From Fragilariopsis cylindrus CCMP1102 (taxonomy: Eukaryota; Bacillariophyta; Bacillariophyceae; Bacillariales; Bacillariaceae), in contig FMBT01000292.1 in the NCBI GenBank assembly GCA_900095095.1, positions 806,001-870,000 on the forward strand: DNA of 64,000 nucleotides, written 5' to 3'. Position numbers and translations under genes: made by a program. Each line of letters starts with the position of its first letter. Position 1 is the stretch's first letter. Under the pieces are notes generated by a model that had not been told where the DNA came from, did no database searches, and saw nothing but the letters and a program-made list of their open reading frames with translations. Shown here piece by piece: positions 43,028 through 53,036 of this stretch.

Positions 43028-45832
43028 ATGGAACAAAGATCTTCTACTATGTCGTCGTCGTCGTCGTCACCGCCGCTGTCGGAGGAGGAGGAAGCTGAAT
43101 TTATCAAGGTATACTTACGCTTGCGGCCAAAAAATAAGCTTGAGACAATGAAGCGGGGCAAGGATTGTATTGAGTTACACGATGATCCAAGAATGATTAC
43201 ATGTGACTCCCCTAAGCTTGGTGAAATTAAATTCAACTTCAATCACGTGTTTGACGAACAAACTACGCAAGAAGAAATATATCGAGAGTGTGTCTCAAAC
43301 ATACCAACTAAGCTATTGGAAGGATATAACTCGACCGTATTAGCATATGGACAAAAAGGAAGTGGAAAAACGCACACGCTGATTGGAGAAGGACTTGGAG
43401 TCGAACTGACTGCATTGGTGTCTCCTTCTTATTCTAATGATGACGACAACAACGACCACCACGAATCCATGATAATAGAACAAGACCCAAATAATGTTTC
43501 ATCACGACTTCAAAGAAAATATTTAGATCCAAAACGACATCCCAACAAAACAGCGGGGATGATTCCGAGAGTCGTCGCTCATCTCTTCGATCTTTTGTAT
43601 GGATCCACTTCGAATGATAGCTCAATTGAATTCTCCATTCGATGCTCGTACGTTGAAATTTATTTAGATAAAATGACTGATCTTCTTCAGCCTAACAGAC
43701 GTGGTGAAGATAATAGTGGTCTACGGGTAGGCCGGACGAGTTTTTGTTGTGGAACAACGAACGAAGCCTGTATTCTAGGTGCAACAGAACTTTGCTGTAT
43801 TTGTCCAGAAGATGTGTACACTATTCTTTCTCGGGGTCAAGCACTACGGACGAAGGCGGCCACGGGTATTGATTCTAGTCGATCCCATACTATATTTACA
43901 CTTCACTTGGAACAAATTGACAAGTGCAGTGGTGCTTTAAGTCGAAGTAGATTGCAGATACTTGATATAGCAGGTAATCAATGTAGACCAATTCCAAGAC
44001 TTAAGGATAATGCACCTGCAACTATCGTTGAAAAACGTATGATTAATGCATCCTTGGCCAGTTTTCATAGGCTGGTACAATTGACAATTCAACAACAAAA
44101 ACATAAGTCATTAAAAGCATCATCTTCAGAGCCAATATCATCATCGTCCATGTCTAAGTTGGCAAAGATCTTACAACCTGCAATTGGCGGGAATACGCAC
44201 ACAGTAATGATTTGTACCGGATCACCGTCAAGTTACAGCATCGACGATACAATTGAAACAATACGCTTTGCTCAACAGATACAGAAAGTTTATAATACGC
44301 CCCGAGTAGCATTTGAGAGCTACACTCAGGAATCATACCGGATGGAAATATTCCTAGCCGCAAGACGTCAACAACAAATGACATGTCTAATACGCCTACT
44401 TGCTCAAGAATGTAAACACGGCAAGAAAAAGTCAAGAGAGCCAAAGAATCCCAAAGTTTGGGAAGCAGTCTTACAAATCGTCGAAGATGACACCCAAATA
44501 AAAAACACCGACGACAACATGCATATTTCTTTATTCGAAGAAGGAGAGAAGGAAAAAGAAATACGTGATTTACGTACCAAGTTGGCCGACGCAGAGAGCA
44601 AGCTACAACAAGAACAAATTGCTCGAGAGAAAATCGAATCGGCGTTCAGAGATACTCGATCGGAAATAGTTAGTCTTAGAAGTCAAGTAGAATCATTCAC
44701 AAAGTACAAACAAACGATAGATCAAAAGCTATCTGATGCAAAGGCTAAAATCAATAAAATTTTGACGCAAAAGACTGAAGTTGATTATCTATTACGAACA
44801 AGTCAATTTCGAGAGAATGAAGCCATACTTTTCCTAAGACAATTACGGACGTTTTATTTTCGTCTTCTGAAGAACAAGGCAGCACATGGGAGTGGAGGTA
44901 CCCGAGACGTAATCGAGGAAGCTAAAACGAAGATGCCCGGAGTAGCTGATCTGGAGGATCTATTAGATATAGATAGAATGTTAATAAAAAGTGGTATAAT
45001 TGAGAATTCAGAAATTGGTGGTGACACTCCCATTAGTGACTATAGCCCTTCTGAAAATGCGCTTGCCAAGAGTGCTTTGGAAGCGAGAAAGGTAGAAGAA
45101 CGAGCATGGATCAACTCGGAAATAGAGGAAGAACCTCAGGATCAGTATACTGGTTCTGGTTCAACTGGCTTGGCACGTGGCCAATTAATCTCCTACCGGC
45201 AGAAACGATTTACATCCCCGGCCGGTGTCTTGGCAATTCAGAAGGAAAAGGATTTAGAAAATGATCTTCTCCAACTTTCGAAGAAGTGTGTCGGACTACA
45301 GAACTCTCTTAATGCAGAAAAGTCAATGGTTCAAGCTCTAGCAGGTCGCCAAGGAGCCATGACAAAGATGAAGCAAATTCAAGCAACTATCACACTGAAA
45401 ACAGAACTTGAACGTAAAACGAACGACCTGCTTGCAATTGTTTGGAAAATGAACGAGCTACACTTAGTAAATAAAACAATAGACGCGAAAGCTGTGATAA
45501 GGGAACAAAAATGTTCGTATTTATCCGAGTATTTGTTGCAGTTGCAAACCAAGAACACACGACTTGTCTCGCAAATAGAGGATGATAAGAAGAGATTAAG
45601 AGATGATAATATATATTTGAGAAAGCAGCTTGAAGGAATGTCTCTTAGTCTCTGGCAACTAGGTGAACATTTGGAAATGGCTCCTATTTGGCGATATTCA
45701 GTACCAGTTTCGTTTTCCGGCGACTTAATGGGTTTTGATGATGAAACGAATTTAGATCGCAGACTTTCCGATGGGAATTTAACAGAAGAAGAAATGAATG
45801 GACTAATTGAGACTGTTCGATGCAGTGACTAA
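43028..45832 (+). CDS. Divergent kinesin with degenerate switch motifs
   Basis: A 934-residue single-exon protein, ATG at 43028. The N-terminal motor domain covers about 25-440: VYLRLRPKNK, AYGQKGSGKTHT (P-loop, about 106-117), GMIPRVVAHLFDLLYG, VEIYLDKMTDLL, SSRSHTIFTLHL (switch I, about 282), LQILDIAGNQ (switch II, about 311-317), and SKLAKILQPAIGGNTHTVM near its end. Switch II normally reads DLAGSE; here the glutamate is Gln. The Asn normally four or so residues before SSRSH is also absent. These residues couple ATP hydrolysis in studied kinesins (established), so the motor may be slow or inactive. An insert of about 45 residues (Asp/His-rich, about 138-175) follows the P-loop. Coiled coils at about 505-610 and 745-870 suggest a dimer. 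Confidence 0.85.
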   Translation: MEQRSSTMSSSSSSPPLSEEEEAEFIKVYLRLRPKNKLETMKRGKDCIELHDDPRMITCDSPKLGEIKFNFNHVFDEQTTQEEIYRECVSNIPTKLLEGYNSTVLAYGQKGSGKTHTLIGEGLGVELTALVSPSYSNDDDNNDHHESMIIEQDPNNVSSRLQRKYLDPKRHPNKTAGMIPRVVAHLFDLLYGSTSNDSSIEFSIRCSYVEIYLDKMTDLLQPNRRGEDNSGLRVGRTSFCCGTTNEACILGATELCCICPEDVYTILSRGQALRTKAATGIDSSRSHTIFTLHLEQIDKCSGALSRSRLQILDIAGNQCRPIPRLKDNAPATIVEKRMINASLASFHRLVQLTIQQQKHKSLKASSSEPISSSSMSKLAKILQPAIGGNTHTVMICTGSPSSYSIDDTIETIRFAQQIQKVYNTPRVAFESYTQESYRMEIFLAARRQQQMTCLIRLLAQECKHGKKKSREPKNPKVWEAVLQIVEDDTQIKNTDDNMHISLFEEGEKEKEIRDLRTKLADAESKLQQEQIAREKIESAFRDTRSEIVSLRSQVESFTKYKQTIDQKLSDAKAKINKILTQKTEVDYLLRTSQFRENEAILFLRQLRTFYFRLLKNKAAHGSGGTRDVIEEAKTKMPGVADLEDLLDIDRMLIKSGIIENSEIGGDTPISDYSPSENALAKSALEARKVEERAWINSEIEEEPQDQYTGSGSTGLARGQLISYRQKRFTSPAGVLAIQKEKDLENDLLQLSKKCVGLQNSLNAEKSMVQALAGRQGAMTKMKQIQATITLKTELERKTNDLLAIVWKMNELHLVNKTIDAKAVIREQKCSYLSEYLLQLQTKNTRLVSQIEDDKKRLRDDNIYLRKQLEGMSLSLWQLGEHLEMAPIWRYSVPVSFSGDLMGFDDETNLDRRLSDGNLTEEEMNGLIETVRCSD

Positions 45833-45919
45833 AATAATTACTACCATTTTTTAGTCTAAAAATCATCATCAATATATTTTCATAGTATGAATATGGATCC
45901 ATTTTCTCTTCCTTTTTTT

Positions 45920-47488
45920 CTAACTGTCTCCGAAAGGTTGAATGTACGAACTGTCTGTAATAGCACTGATATCATCACCATGGTTGTCATTATCATTACC
46001 ATGGTTGTCGTCACCATGATTGTCATTGTGATCATCAGCTGCTGCTGACCATGCTGCAGCAGTTGCGGGACTACGGGAGGGAGGATCCTCTGGATGGTTA
46101 TTACTCGGAACGACATCAGCAGCATCATCGGTATTTGTTGGTTGATCTACACAGGGTGTTATTGCATTATTACGAGATGCGTCATTAAGTAGTTTTTCAG
46201 TACGAGCAAGAGTGTTACTAGATAACTGGCAAATCTCACTTGATACTTGAACGGCCTTTCCATCTTCTTTCTGGAGAAGAGTTCGCAGTAGTTGCTCTCT
46301 CAATTTCTGTGCTTGGACAAGCTGTTCTTGTTGCTTATCACATTGATTGTGTAAAGTTTTCTGAATTATCAATATCTGACCCATTTCGTCAATCAAATTA
46401 TCCTTTTGAATCTTTTGGTCTAGAACAACCATTTGCAGTGCCTCTTTCTCGCGTTTCTCTTCTACCAAAGAATTGTTCAAACCTTCAAATTTAGTCTCTA
46501 ATTGGGATGCCCTTTTTCCAGTAGATACTTCTCTGGATACTATACTTCTCAACTGATCCTTTTCCTGATTATGATGTGTTCTAATTCTTCTAGTATCCTC
46601 CTCTGCTTTCATTTTAATGCTTTCAACTGTCTCATCGTGAGTTTTGATTAATTTAACAATTCTCGCTTCGTATGCATCTTTAAGAACGTCCATTCGATTC
46701 TCATAGGCAGCCTTAATTTCTTCTTCATCAGCAATTATTTCGTTTTCGTTGTACTGGCATTTATTGTAAGTTTCTGCATATAAAGTCATCATCATGGATG
46801 AAAAAGACATATCCTTTGTATGATCTAAAGGAAGTTGTTTTCTTTGATCCTTGATAATTACACCACCTGGATATTGATGAAGAAGTTTCTCTATGACAGA
46901 TTCCTCGGATTTGTGTCGGAATGCAAGGTGGAGGGGTAGCATACCTTGGTCGTCTCGCTTTGCAGCTGCAATTGGATGCTCCTTCAGTAAACATTCGACA
47001 ACTGTAAGTGGAGCTTGAAAGATAATTGCAGCATGGAGTGGTAAAATTTTCCAACGAATTTCTCCATGTGTATCTCTACGTGCAACCCATGTGTGGACTT
47101 CTTGGGGACGAGACCGACAACGATCACATGCTCCCTCCCAATTCGATGATTCTAGCATCTCGTATAAATATGTTACGGATCGATCATAGTCACAGATAAT
47201 TTCTCCTTTATTTCTTGAGGATATAGACGACAATGAAGGCTGTTGTCGTTCATCATCGTCGCTGCTATTGTTGCCCAACGAATGTGTACGAGCACCAGCA
47301 CCAGCTCCTTCTCCTCCTCCTCCTCCTTCTCCTTCTCCTCCTCCTCCTCCTCCTCGCGATGTGGTGCCACGAAATACAGATTCATTTTGCGTGAGTGGAC
47401 TCCAAGGTCTACTTGGTGATTTAATCCTGATGTTCCCTCTTGACAAATGAGATGATGATTCGTGATCACGAAACACTGAATTAACCAT
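45920..47488 (-). CDS. Ankyrin-repeat and coiled-coil protein
   Basis: A 522-residue single-exon protein, ATG at 47488. After a low-complexity Gly/Glu and Ser-rich N-terminus (about 1-95), three ankyrin-like repeats follow at about 110-225: a first with LPLHAAIIFQAPLTVVECLL, a second with LPLHLAFRHKSEESVIEKLL, a third with LPLDHTK. A long charged coiled coil spans about 255-430. The C-terminus is an Asn/Asp/His-rich tail made from a GATGACAATG-type repeat. This layout (ankyrin block then coiled coil) is common in diatoms; no partner or pathway can be named. The gene is tail-to-tail with the kinesin (88 bp apart) and divergent from the next gene. Confidence 0.8.
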   Translation of the reverse strand: MVNSVFRDHESSSHLSRGNIRIKSPSRPWSPLTQNESVFRGTTSRGGGGGGEGEGGGGGEGAGAGARTHSLGNNSSDDDERQQPSLSSISSRNKGEIICDYDRSVTYLYEMLESSNWEGACDRCRSRPQEVHTWVARRDTHGEIRWKILPLHAAIIFQAPLTVVECLLKEHPIAAAKRDDQGMLPLHLAFRHKSEESVIEKLLHQYPGGVIIKDQRKQLPLDHTKDMSFSSMMMTLYAETYNKCQYNENEIIADEEEIKAAYENRMDVLKDAYEARIVKLIKTHDETVESIKMKAEEDTRRIRTHHNQEKDQLRSIVSREVSTGKRASQLETKFEGLNNSLVEEKREKEALQMVVLDQKIQKDNLIDEMGQILIIQKTLHNQCDKQQEQLVQAQKLREQLLRTLLQKEDGKAVQVSSEICQLSSNTLARTEKLLNDASRNNAITPCVDQPTNTDDAADVVPSNNHPEDPPSRSPATAAAWSAAADDHNDNHGDDNHGNDNDNHGDDISAITDSSYIQPFGDS

Positions 47489-47866
47489 AATGTTAATGTA
47501 AGAAGATATAACAATAAGGTATATAAGATAATAGCTTAGCTAGTTGGTGTAGGACTAAGTAGCTCAGATAGAATAGTAGACAGAATGGACTCTCAGTACA
47601 AACGATGAGCCATGTGCCGCATTCAAACTTTGAGGTACAGGTACTGTAACATACTGTACATTCTTGTACCACAAATGAATTTCGCTTTTTGTTGGCGATT
47701 TAAATCTGTCAATGCGCGTGCCACGTCTCGCCCAGCGCTTTTATTTAAAACCCTTACAAATGTGAGCGACAGACGGACGAGAAGGATTTCATTATCTTTT
47801 TAAATCCATCCATCATGACATTTGAATTGAACACAAGCATGAAGTAACAATAATAATGAATGTATT

Positions 47867-48291
47867 ATGAACACATCTAGCAGTACATCAGCAATCGTCG
47901 AGCAGAAGTATGATGATACATCAACAAAAATATCATCATTGAGAAATCGAATAATCGGGTTCTCGGATTGGTTGAAGCCATTGACAGAATCAAAATCAAC
48001 GCCATCAAAAGTTCTAGATTTGCGTTGTACCACGGAGCAAGAAAAACGACAACTTCGATCATCTAGTTTTATACCCGTGGAATATCTAAAGGAAAGATCA
48101 TTCGAATTGCCTGCAAGACATGTTGAATTCACTATTTTAGTATCAGAGAATGATCTCGATAAAGTAGAATCTCTCTTATGTGGATCAAAAAATGGTCGAC
48201 AAAAACCATGGAAGGTTGCTCATGTTTTACTCGATACCGAAGATTTTTGGAACGAAGCAAGTCAAAATAGTGGGATGGTAATTGTCCAACG

Positions 48292-48324
<33 letters not shown>

Positions 48325-49045
48325 GGACAAACTAGATAATGAATCGTCGATCATAATAAAAAATAATACAAGCGGACAGCGTCTTTGGCAACCAGATCCT
48401 ATGGTAGAAAATATTTTGTTCCCTTTATTAGTGAAAGCAAGAAATAATGATAAAAATAATAATCGAATAATGTCATCGTCATCGTCGTCGTCGTCGAGTA
48501 ACAATTCCTCTGAAATATGGGACTTAGCTTCTGGGTCAGGACGCGATATCGCATTCCTTGCAGAAGAACTCTATACCACCAACCCTAACACGGACTATAA
48601 ATTGATTGCAATAGATCATCGATATAATGCTAAAGAAACAAAAATTGTGAACGACTTTTTTGGTCGGAGGGGGGTAGGGAATCAAACTAGTAGTATCAAA
48701 TTGAACCTTTCCAATTGGACGACTCTAGAACAGGCAATGTCCTCCAGCTTACTCAATAGTTACGTTGCCGCGATGTTCTGTGTTCGATTTTGGAAATTAG
48801 AACTAGTAGAGGCTATTGCAAACAGTCAATCTATTTCTTCTGGCGTCTTGTTTGGGTTGTCACATTTTTGTAAACCAACGGAAGGTGCACCTTGGAATTT
48901 TGATCATCCTAGCGAGAAAACAGTTCTGGAACGTGACCAGCTATTCAATCTATTCCAAGCTCAATGGGATATCGTACACAATGAAATTGCATTGGATTCT
49001 GACCATGGACGTATGATGATTCATTTTATAGCAAGACGGCGATAG
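47867..49045 (+). CDS. Rhodanese-like domain plus SAM-dependent methyltransferase
   Basis: A 392-residue single-exon protein, ATG at 47867. The N-terminal part (about 48-100) has VLDLRCTTEQEKRQLRSSSF then IPVEYLKERSFELPARHVEF, with the order of a rhodanese-like domain; the position of the active-site loop has no obvious Cys, so it is probably non-catalytic. A poly-Gln tract (about 142-155, CAA repeats) and a poly-Ser tract (about 203-215) frame a linker. The methyltransferase core begins with IWDLASGSGRDIAFLAEEL (about 217-235, motif I with GSGRD) and continues with KLIAIDHRYNAKET (motif II acidic residue). A late AMFCVRFWKLELVEAI and SHFCKPTEGAPW block follows. The substrate is unknown. The combination recurs in protists, by my recollection. 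Confidence 0.75.
48287..48326 (+). repeat. CAA microsatellite coding poly-Gln
   Basis: About twelve near-perfect CAA codons within the methyltransferase gene, encoding a Gln run between its two domains. Confidence 0.85.
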
Positions 49046-50887
49046 ACTCATTGAATGCAGTAGTTAATTATTGATTGTCTTGTCTTATAACCATCGTATT
49101 TTATTTTATCTTTAAGAATTTCTATCACTGAACATGGATTCAATTATATTCTTCCTTTTTCTATTGGGAAAGGAATTGACAAAACTAGCTAGTTACCATA
49201 ATGCATCCTTCCTGTATTTCTAAATATCAGACCATTAACCTTGTACATACATTGTACTTCACTTAAATCAGGTTCCTGTCCCTGTAATACTTTTACTGCC
49301 ATCACAATGTGACGCACTTGGTGCTAAATCATTTAACATTGCGCTTGATTAGGATTGTGTTTGCACTGATAATGTTGTCTTGTTGGGTGGATAATTCTTG
49401 ACCCAAGACATTTAATCTGATATCCATATTATATGGTAGTTCTTTTGTATAAGCTCTGAAGAATTTACTGGAAATGAGCGTTTTGGGTGATATCTTCTGT
49501 ACGTTTACCTTGTATCAATGTTAGAACAACACCTTGGCTGATCATATTAGCTAACCTAAGGAGTTGAGTAGTCAACATCAACATCAGTATCAACATCACC
49601 CCCTTCCTCCTACTAGCAGATGGAACAAAAGTAGGACACCATCACACTTTTTTACAACATTTAGAACTGTAGACACCTGCATTACATTCTATAATATGTA
49701 AGTGAACATTGACAATGGTTAGGATAAGTCTCTATTATTTGTGTCTGTCATCTTTGAATCATTGTACTTTAGTTACCAGATATAGGGGAATAGGACATAA
49801 GAATATATACGCCTCCATTTTCGTTTTCAGATTGTATAGTAAATTAAGGAAGGCATGCGTGTTTTCTTGTCAAGGTTGTAAGAACTGGACTAGTGTAACT
49901 ATCACATGGTTTGGAATACCAAAATAAGTTTAAGGAGGATTGATCAGGGTCAACTTTTTTCAAACTATCATGTTATTATTTCTCATTCTAGCAGTATTAG
50001 TTTTGCATGTGCCTGGCATTTTGATTCCAGCCACAAACAAGAAGAGTTATCTAACTGAAAAGTAGAGTCCATTCAGACAATCTTCAACCTTCCCCACATA
50101 TCCTTGTGAACAGTGAAGGATGCAGCAGCACTACTCTAACTAAAAACCAAATTTCTAGATTTGTCTCACCTACCAAACATCCAAAGTTAAATTGATGATA
50201 TCTCTAGAGTTTTGAATCAATGGCTTTATCTTCTCAAAGTCTTGTTCTGTCAGGCTCTTCACTGTGGTGTATTTTTATAGGAAAGAAATATAGAACAACA
50301 CCTAGGTACAGTCCAAGGCTGGTCACGCTAAGGAGTTGACTTGAGATAGCTTCAAAATTTTCATAGTCATCTTTAGTGTGTAACCGTATGCAGCATTAAT
50401 TGCTGTGAGGTCAATCCAGTACAGATTATATACATTGACAATCTTAATATCGAGCTCAACTCAAGACATTGGACTTCTTGCCTCTAAGTACAATCTTTGG
50501 ATCCACAATTACCACAACTGTATTTTCTGAATAACCTTGTGGAGAGAGGTCTGTGTTTTTGCAAGACCGACCCTATCCCCATCAATCCAATTACTGATGA
50601 CTTTCCATTTGTTCTTACTTCATAATATATGCTAAATCACTAAATCACACAACTTTGTGACTCTAGCTCTACAACTTCAAGTACAATTTATGACTGTTTG
50701 GCCGCGGTGAAACAAACACGGACTAAGTTTGCCGTTTAGAAATCACTCGAGAATTTTTTGAAATTTTAAGTTTTGTTTTGAGTTTGCTAACCGAAACAAC
50801 AATTCTTTTCAAGACGATCAAACCACAACCGCACTCCTAACTTTCATATACTAGTACCTACCCATAATCAAAGTGATTTGATCGAAA
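49046..50887. other. 1.8-kb gap with a decayed gene
   Basis: No intact gene. The minus strand between about 50130 and 50640 has clear coding character with stops and frame shifts, described separately. The remainder is AT-rich and featureless to me. Confidence 0.5.
50130..50640 (-). pseudogene. Decayed gene, possibly leucine-rich-repeat-like
   Basis: The minus strand reads in pieces: KWKVISNWIDGDRVGLAKTQ (about 50610), then in another frame KNTDLSPQGYSENTVVVIVD and PKIVLRGKKSNVLS to a stop near 50458. It continues as VELDIKIVNVYNLYWIDLTA and INAAYGYTLKM to a stop near 50325, then SLTEQDFEKIKPLIQNSRDI near 50230. Regular leucines and phrases such as LDI...L, INAAYG.TLK, KILKLS suggest leucine-rich repeats. 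Frame changes without splice signals indicate a pseudogene. No intact copy exists in the window. Confidence 0.45.
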
Positions 50888-52795
50888 ATGAATGTCCAAA
50901 ATCTAAGAAAACGTGTTACCAGGAGCTTGTCGCGTATCGAAGCACAAGAAAAGCAAATGAAAAAAAGAGCAAAACTTCATTATGATGAGAAATCTAACAA
51001 CGGATTAGAATCAGCTACAAGCTGCTACAAGGACTCCAATCTGGCTGGGAAAGAAGTGATGAAGTGCGATAAGATATCGAACGCAGATCAAAAATTGACT
51101 ACAGAAAAGAATTCGACGACGTCAGAAAGCATTTCCCACAGTGTCTCTTCTATTGGCAAACGATCGAGAAAAATTAAGTCGAACGAGGAAGAAGAAGAGG
51201 GAAATGAAGAAACTCACAATGAAGCTGCAAAAGCACCAGTGACAGCTACAGCGACAGCGGCAGCTACGAAAGAAAAACAAGTAATTCTTCGAAAAAGTAG
51301 CATCCGCCGTACCAAAAAAAACAATGGTCTTTCTTCTACTTCGTCAGCTCTATCGACTGCAAAAGCGCAAACACCAGCACTAGCACCAGCTACAATTGCT
51401 TCGAAAGAAAAACAAGTAATTCCTCGAAAAAGCAGCATCCGCAGTAATAAACAAATCAATGGCACTTCTTCTTCTTCTTCTTCTTCTTCCCCTTCTCCGT
51501 CGTCGGCTCTATCGACTGCTATCGCTTCTATTTCTGGAAGCTTACCAACAAAGACAACTTCTTCACCATTTCTCAGCAGTAGCAGCAGCGGCGGTAGCAG
51601 CAGCAACAACAAAGATCAACAAAAATGCGCAGTACCACTCGTCGCTGTTACGGCACGGAACAATTTAATTTCCTCGGGAGTTATCATTCCTCGGTCGGTC
51701 AACTATAGGTTCCTATACGGTACTTTATTAGATAACCTCAATATTCTACAGTCTTCCAGTCTCATCAACGATGCTTTCAAAGAATTTGACGAAGCGGTTC
51801 GGGTCAAGGGACGTTCTATCCACAATCATAGAGCATATTTGATTGGTGTTTTAAAACGAAACGTTATTCTGAAAAAACGCACCGCGAAGGGTAGTGGTAC
51901 CGATAGTCTTCCGATGGGATTGGGAGAGGGAATAACCCCACCCATCCATATTCGTCTCCAGAAACTTTTAAATGATGGGTTTTGCTCGAGTTACGAAATC
52001 AACGAAATGGTGAAACCCAAATTATGCATGTTGAGCGAAAAGGTCGCGATGATTGTCTTGAATGAATTAACTACTAGTCGATTCGCCCCCATTCGCAATT
52101 TTAAATCTTACTTTATGAGTATTATGAATCGTTACATCAGACGCGTACCAAGCAAATCGAAAAATCAACAACATTTTACCCTCAGCGGCAACAGAAGAGG
52201 AGGTTCCAACCACAATCACAACCACAATCACAATCACAATCAAAATCAAAATCAAAATCAAAATCAAAATCAAAATCAAAACCATAGTCACAATCACAAC
52301 CACAGTCACGATGAGGCAACAAAAAACGAAAACAAACATATGACTTCAATTTTGCACGATGATGAAGATAAACATAAAAAGGAGACTAAGTCGTCAATAG
52401 CTACAGTCGAGAAGAAGAAAAGTTTCAAATACAATGCTGAAGGAGAAGCGAATTCGACTCGTTGGGGACCGAAACTTGAGCGATCCGTTCGATTGACCGT
52501 AGAATCTTGCAATCCCAGTCATATCGAATCCACAAAAGAGAATATTCAGCCTGAATTAGCAAGTTCAGCTGTAGTTGACGACGATGTTTATATGAAGGAT
52601 ATTGAAAATCAGACTCTCGATCTCGACGAGGCATTCTTTAACGGAGTGGCTAGCGATATATACGAAACTTTATCCACACCTCAGAAGATGGTACTAATGG
52701 ACAATGTTTCTGGAACAGACAAACGTACATATTCGAGTAACGTGTCTCCGTTTTCTCAATGGCTAGAGGGAGAAATTTTTAATGAACCAACATGA
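50888..52795 (+). CDS. Nuclear-type low-complexity protein with two hnRNP Q acidic-domain-like repeats
   Basis: A 635-residue single-exon protein, ATG at 50888. Residues 1-270 are basic, Ser/Thr/Ala-rich, with a repeated block KEKQVI(L/P)RKSSIR at about 130-142 and 174-186 that could be a phosphorylated or nuclear-signal element. An ordered core at about 275-420 holds two related units. The first is FLYGTLLDNLNILQ ... FDEAVRVKGRSIHNHRAYLI then GVLKR. The second is LLNDGFCSSYEINEMVKPKL ... LNELTTSRFAPIRNFKSYFM then SIMNRYIRR. The pattern of a helix pair ending in an N-x-(R/S)-(A/S)-Y-(L/F)-x-(G/S)-(V/I)-(L/M)-x-R helix resembles the acidic N-terminal domain of hnRNP Q/R. An Asn/His/Gln tract (about 440-480) follows. 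No RNA-recognition motif is present. Function unknown. Confidence 0.65.
   Translation: MNVQNLRKRVTRSLSRIEAQEKQMKKRAKLHYDEKSNNGLESATSCYKDSNLAGKEVMKCDKISNADQKLTTEKNSTTSESISHSVSSIGKRSRKIKSNEEEEEGNEETHNEAAKAPVTATATAAATKEKQVILRKSSIRRTKKNNGLSSTSSALSTAKAQTPALAPATIASKEKQVIPRKSSIRSNKQINGTSSSSSSSSPSPSSALSTAIASISGSLPTKTTSSPFLSSSSSGGSSSNNKDQQKCAVPLVAVTARNNLISSGVIIPRSVNYRFLYGTLLDNLNILQSSSLINDAFKEFDEAVRVKGRSIHNHRAYLIGVLKRNVILKKRTAKGSGTDSLPMGLGEGITPPIHIRLQKLLNDGFCSSYEINEMVKPKLCMLSEKVAMIVLNELTTSRFAPIRNFKSYFMSIMNRYIRRVPSKSKNQQHFTLSGNRRGGSNHNHNHNHNHNQNQNQNQNQNQNQNHSHNHNHSHDEATKNENKHMTSILHDDEDKHKKETKSSIATVEKKKSFKYNAEGEANSTRWGPKLERSVRLTVESCNPSHIESTKENIQPELASSAVVDDDVYMKDIENQTLDLDEAFFNGVASDIYETLSTPQKMVLMDNVSGTDKRTYSSNVSPFSQWLEGEIFNEPT
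52213..52312 (+). repeat. CACAAT/CAAAAT hexamer array coding Asn-His and Asn-Gln runs
   Basis: About sixteen tandem six-base units within the preceding gene. They are CACAA(T/C) at both ends and CAAAAT in the middle, encoding HN, then QN, then HN repeats. Confidence 0.9.
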
Positions 52796-53036
52796 ATGTA
52801 GTACAAACGATGGAGATATTTAATCTTCTACAATAACTCGAATCATACTACGCATTGAAATCGATAAACATTAATTTGATTTTAAATTGGAATCACGGAC
52901 TAAGCAATGGTCGCAAGTTATTAATCTCGTCTACTCCATGCTTATCTTGCCTGACAAATAGACTTGATTTTTCCTGCGGGATCAGCGGATCATTTATAGT
53001 CTCTAGTGGAAAGTAAATTAGATACTTTTGAAGCAC

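Noticed and set aside
51214-51612. Minus-strand 132-codon hydrophobic frame
   Set aside because: Antisense of Ser/Thr/Ala-rich coding sequence in the acidic-domain-like gene.
52796-53036. Possible gene between two convergent coding sequences
   Set aside because: Only 240 bp, AT-rich, no frame of interest; it is the 3' flank of both genes.
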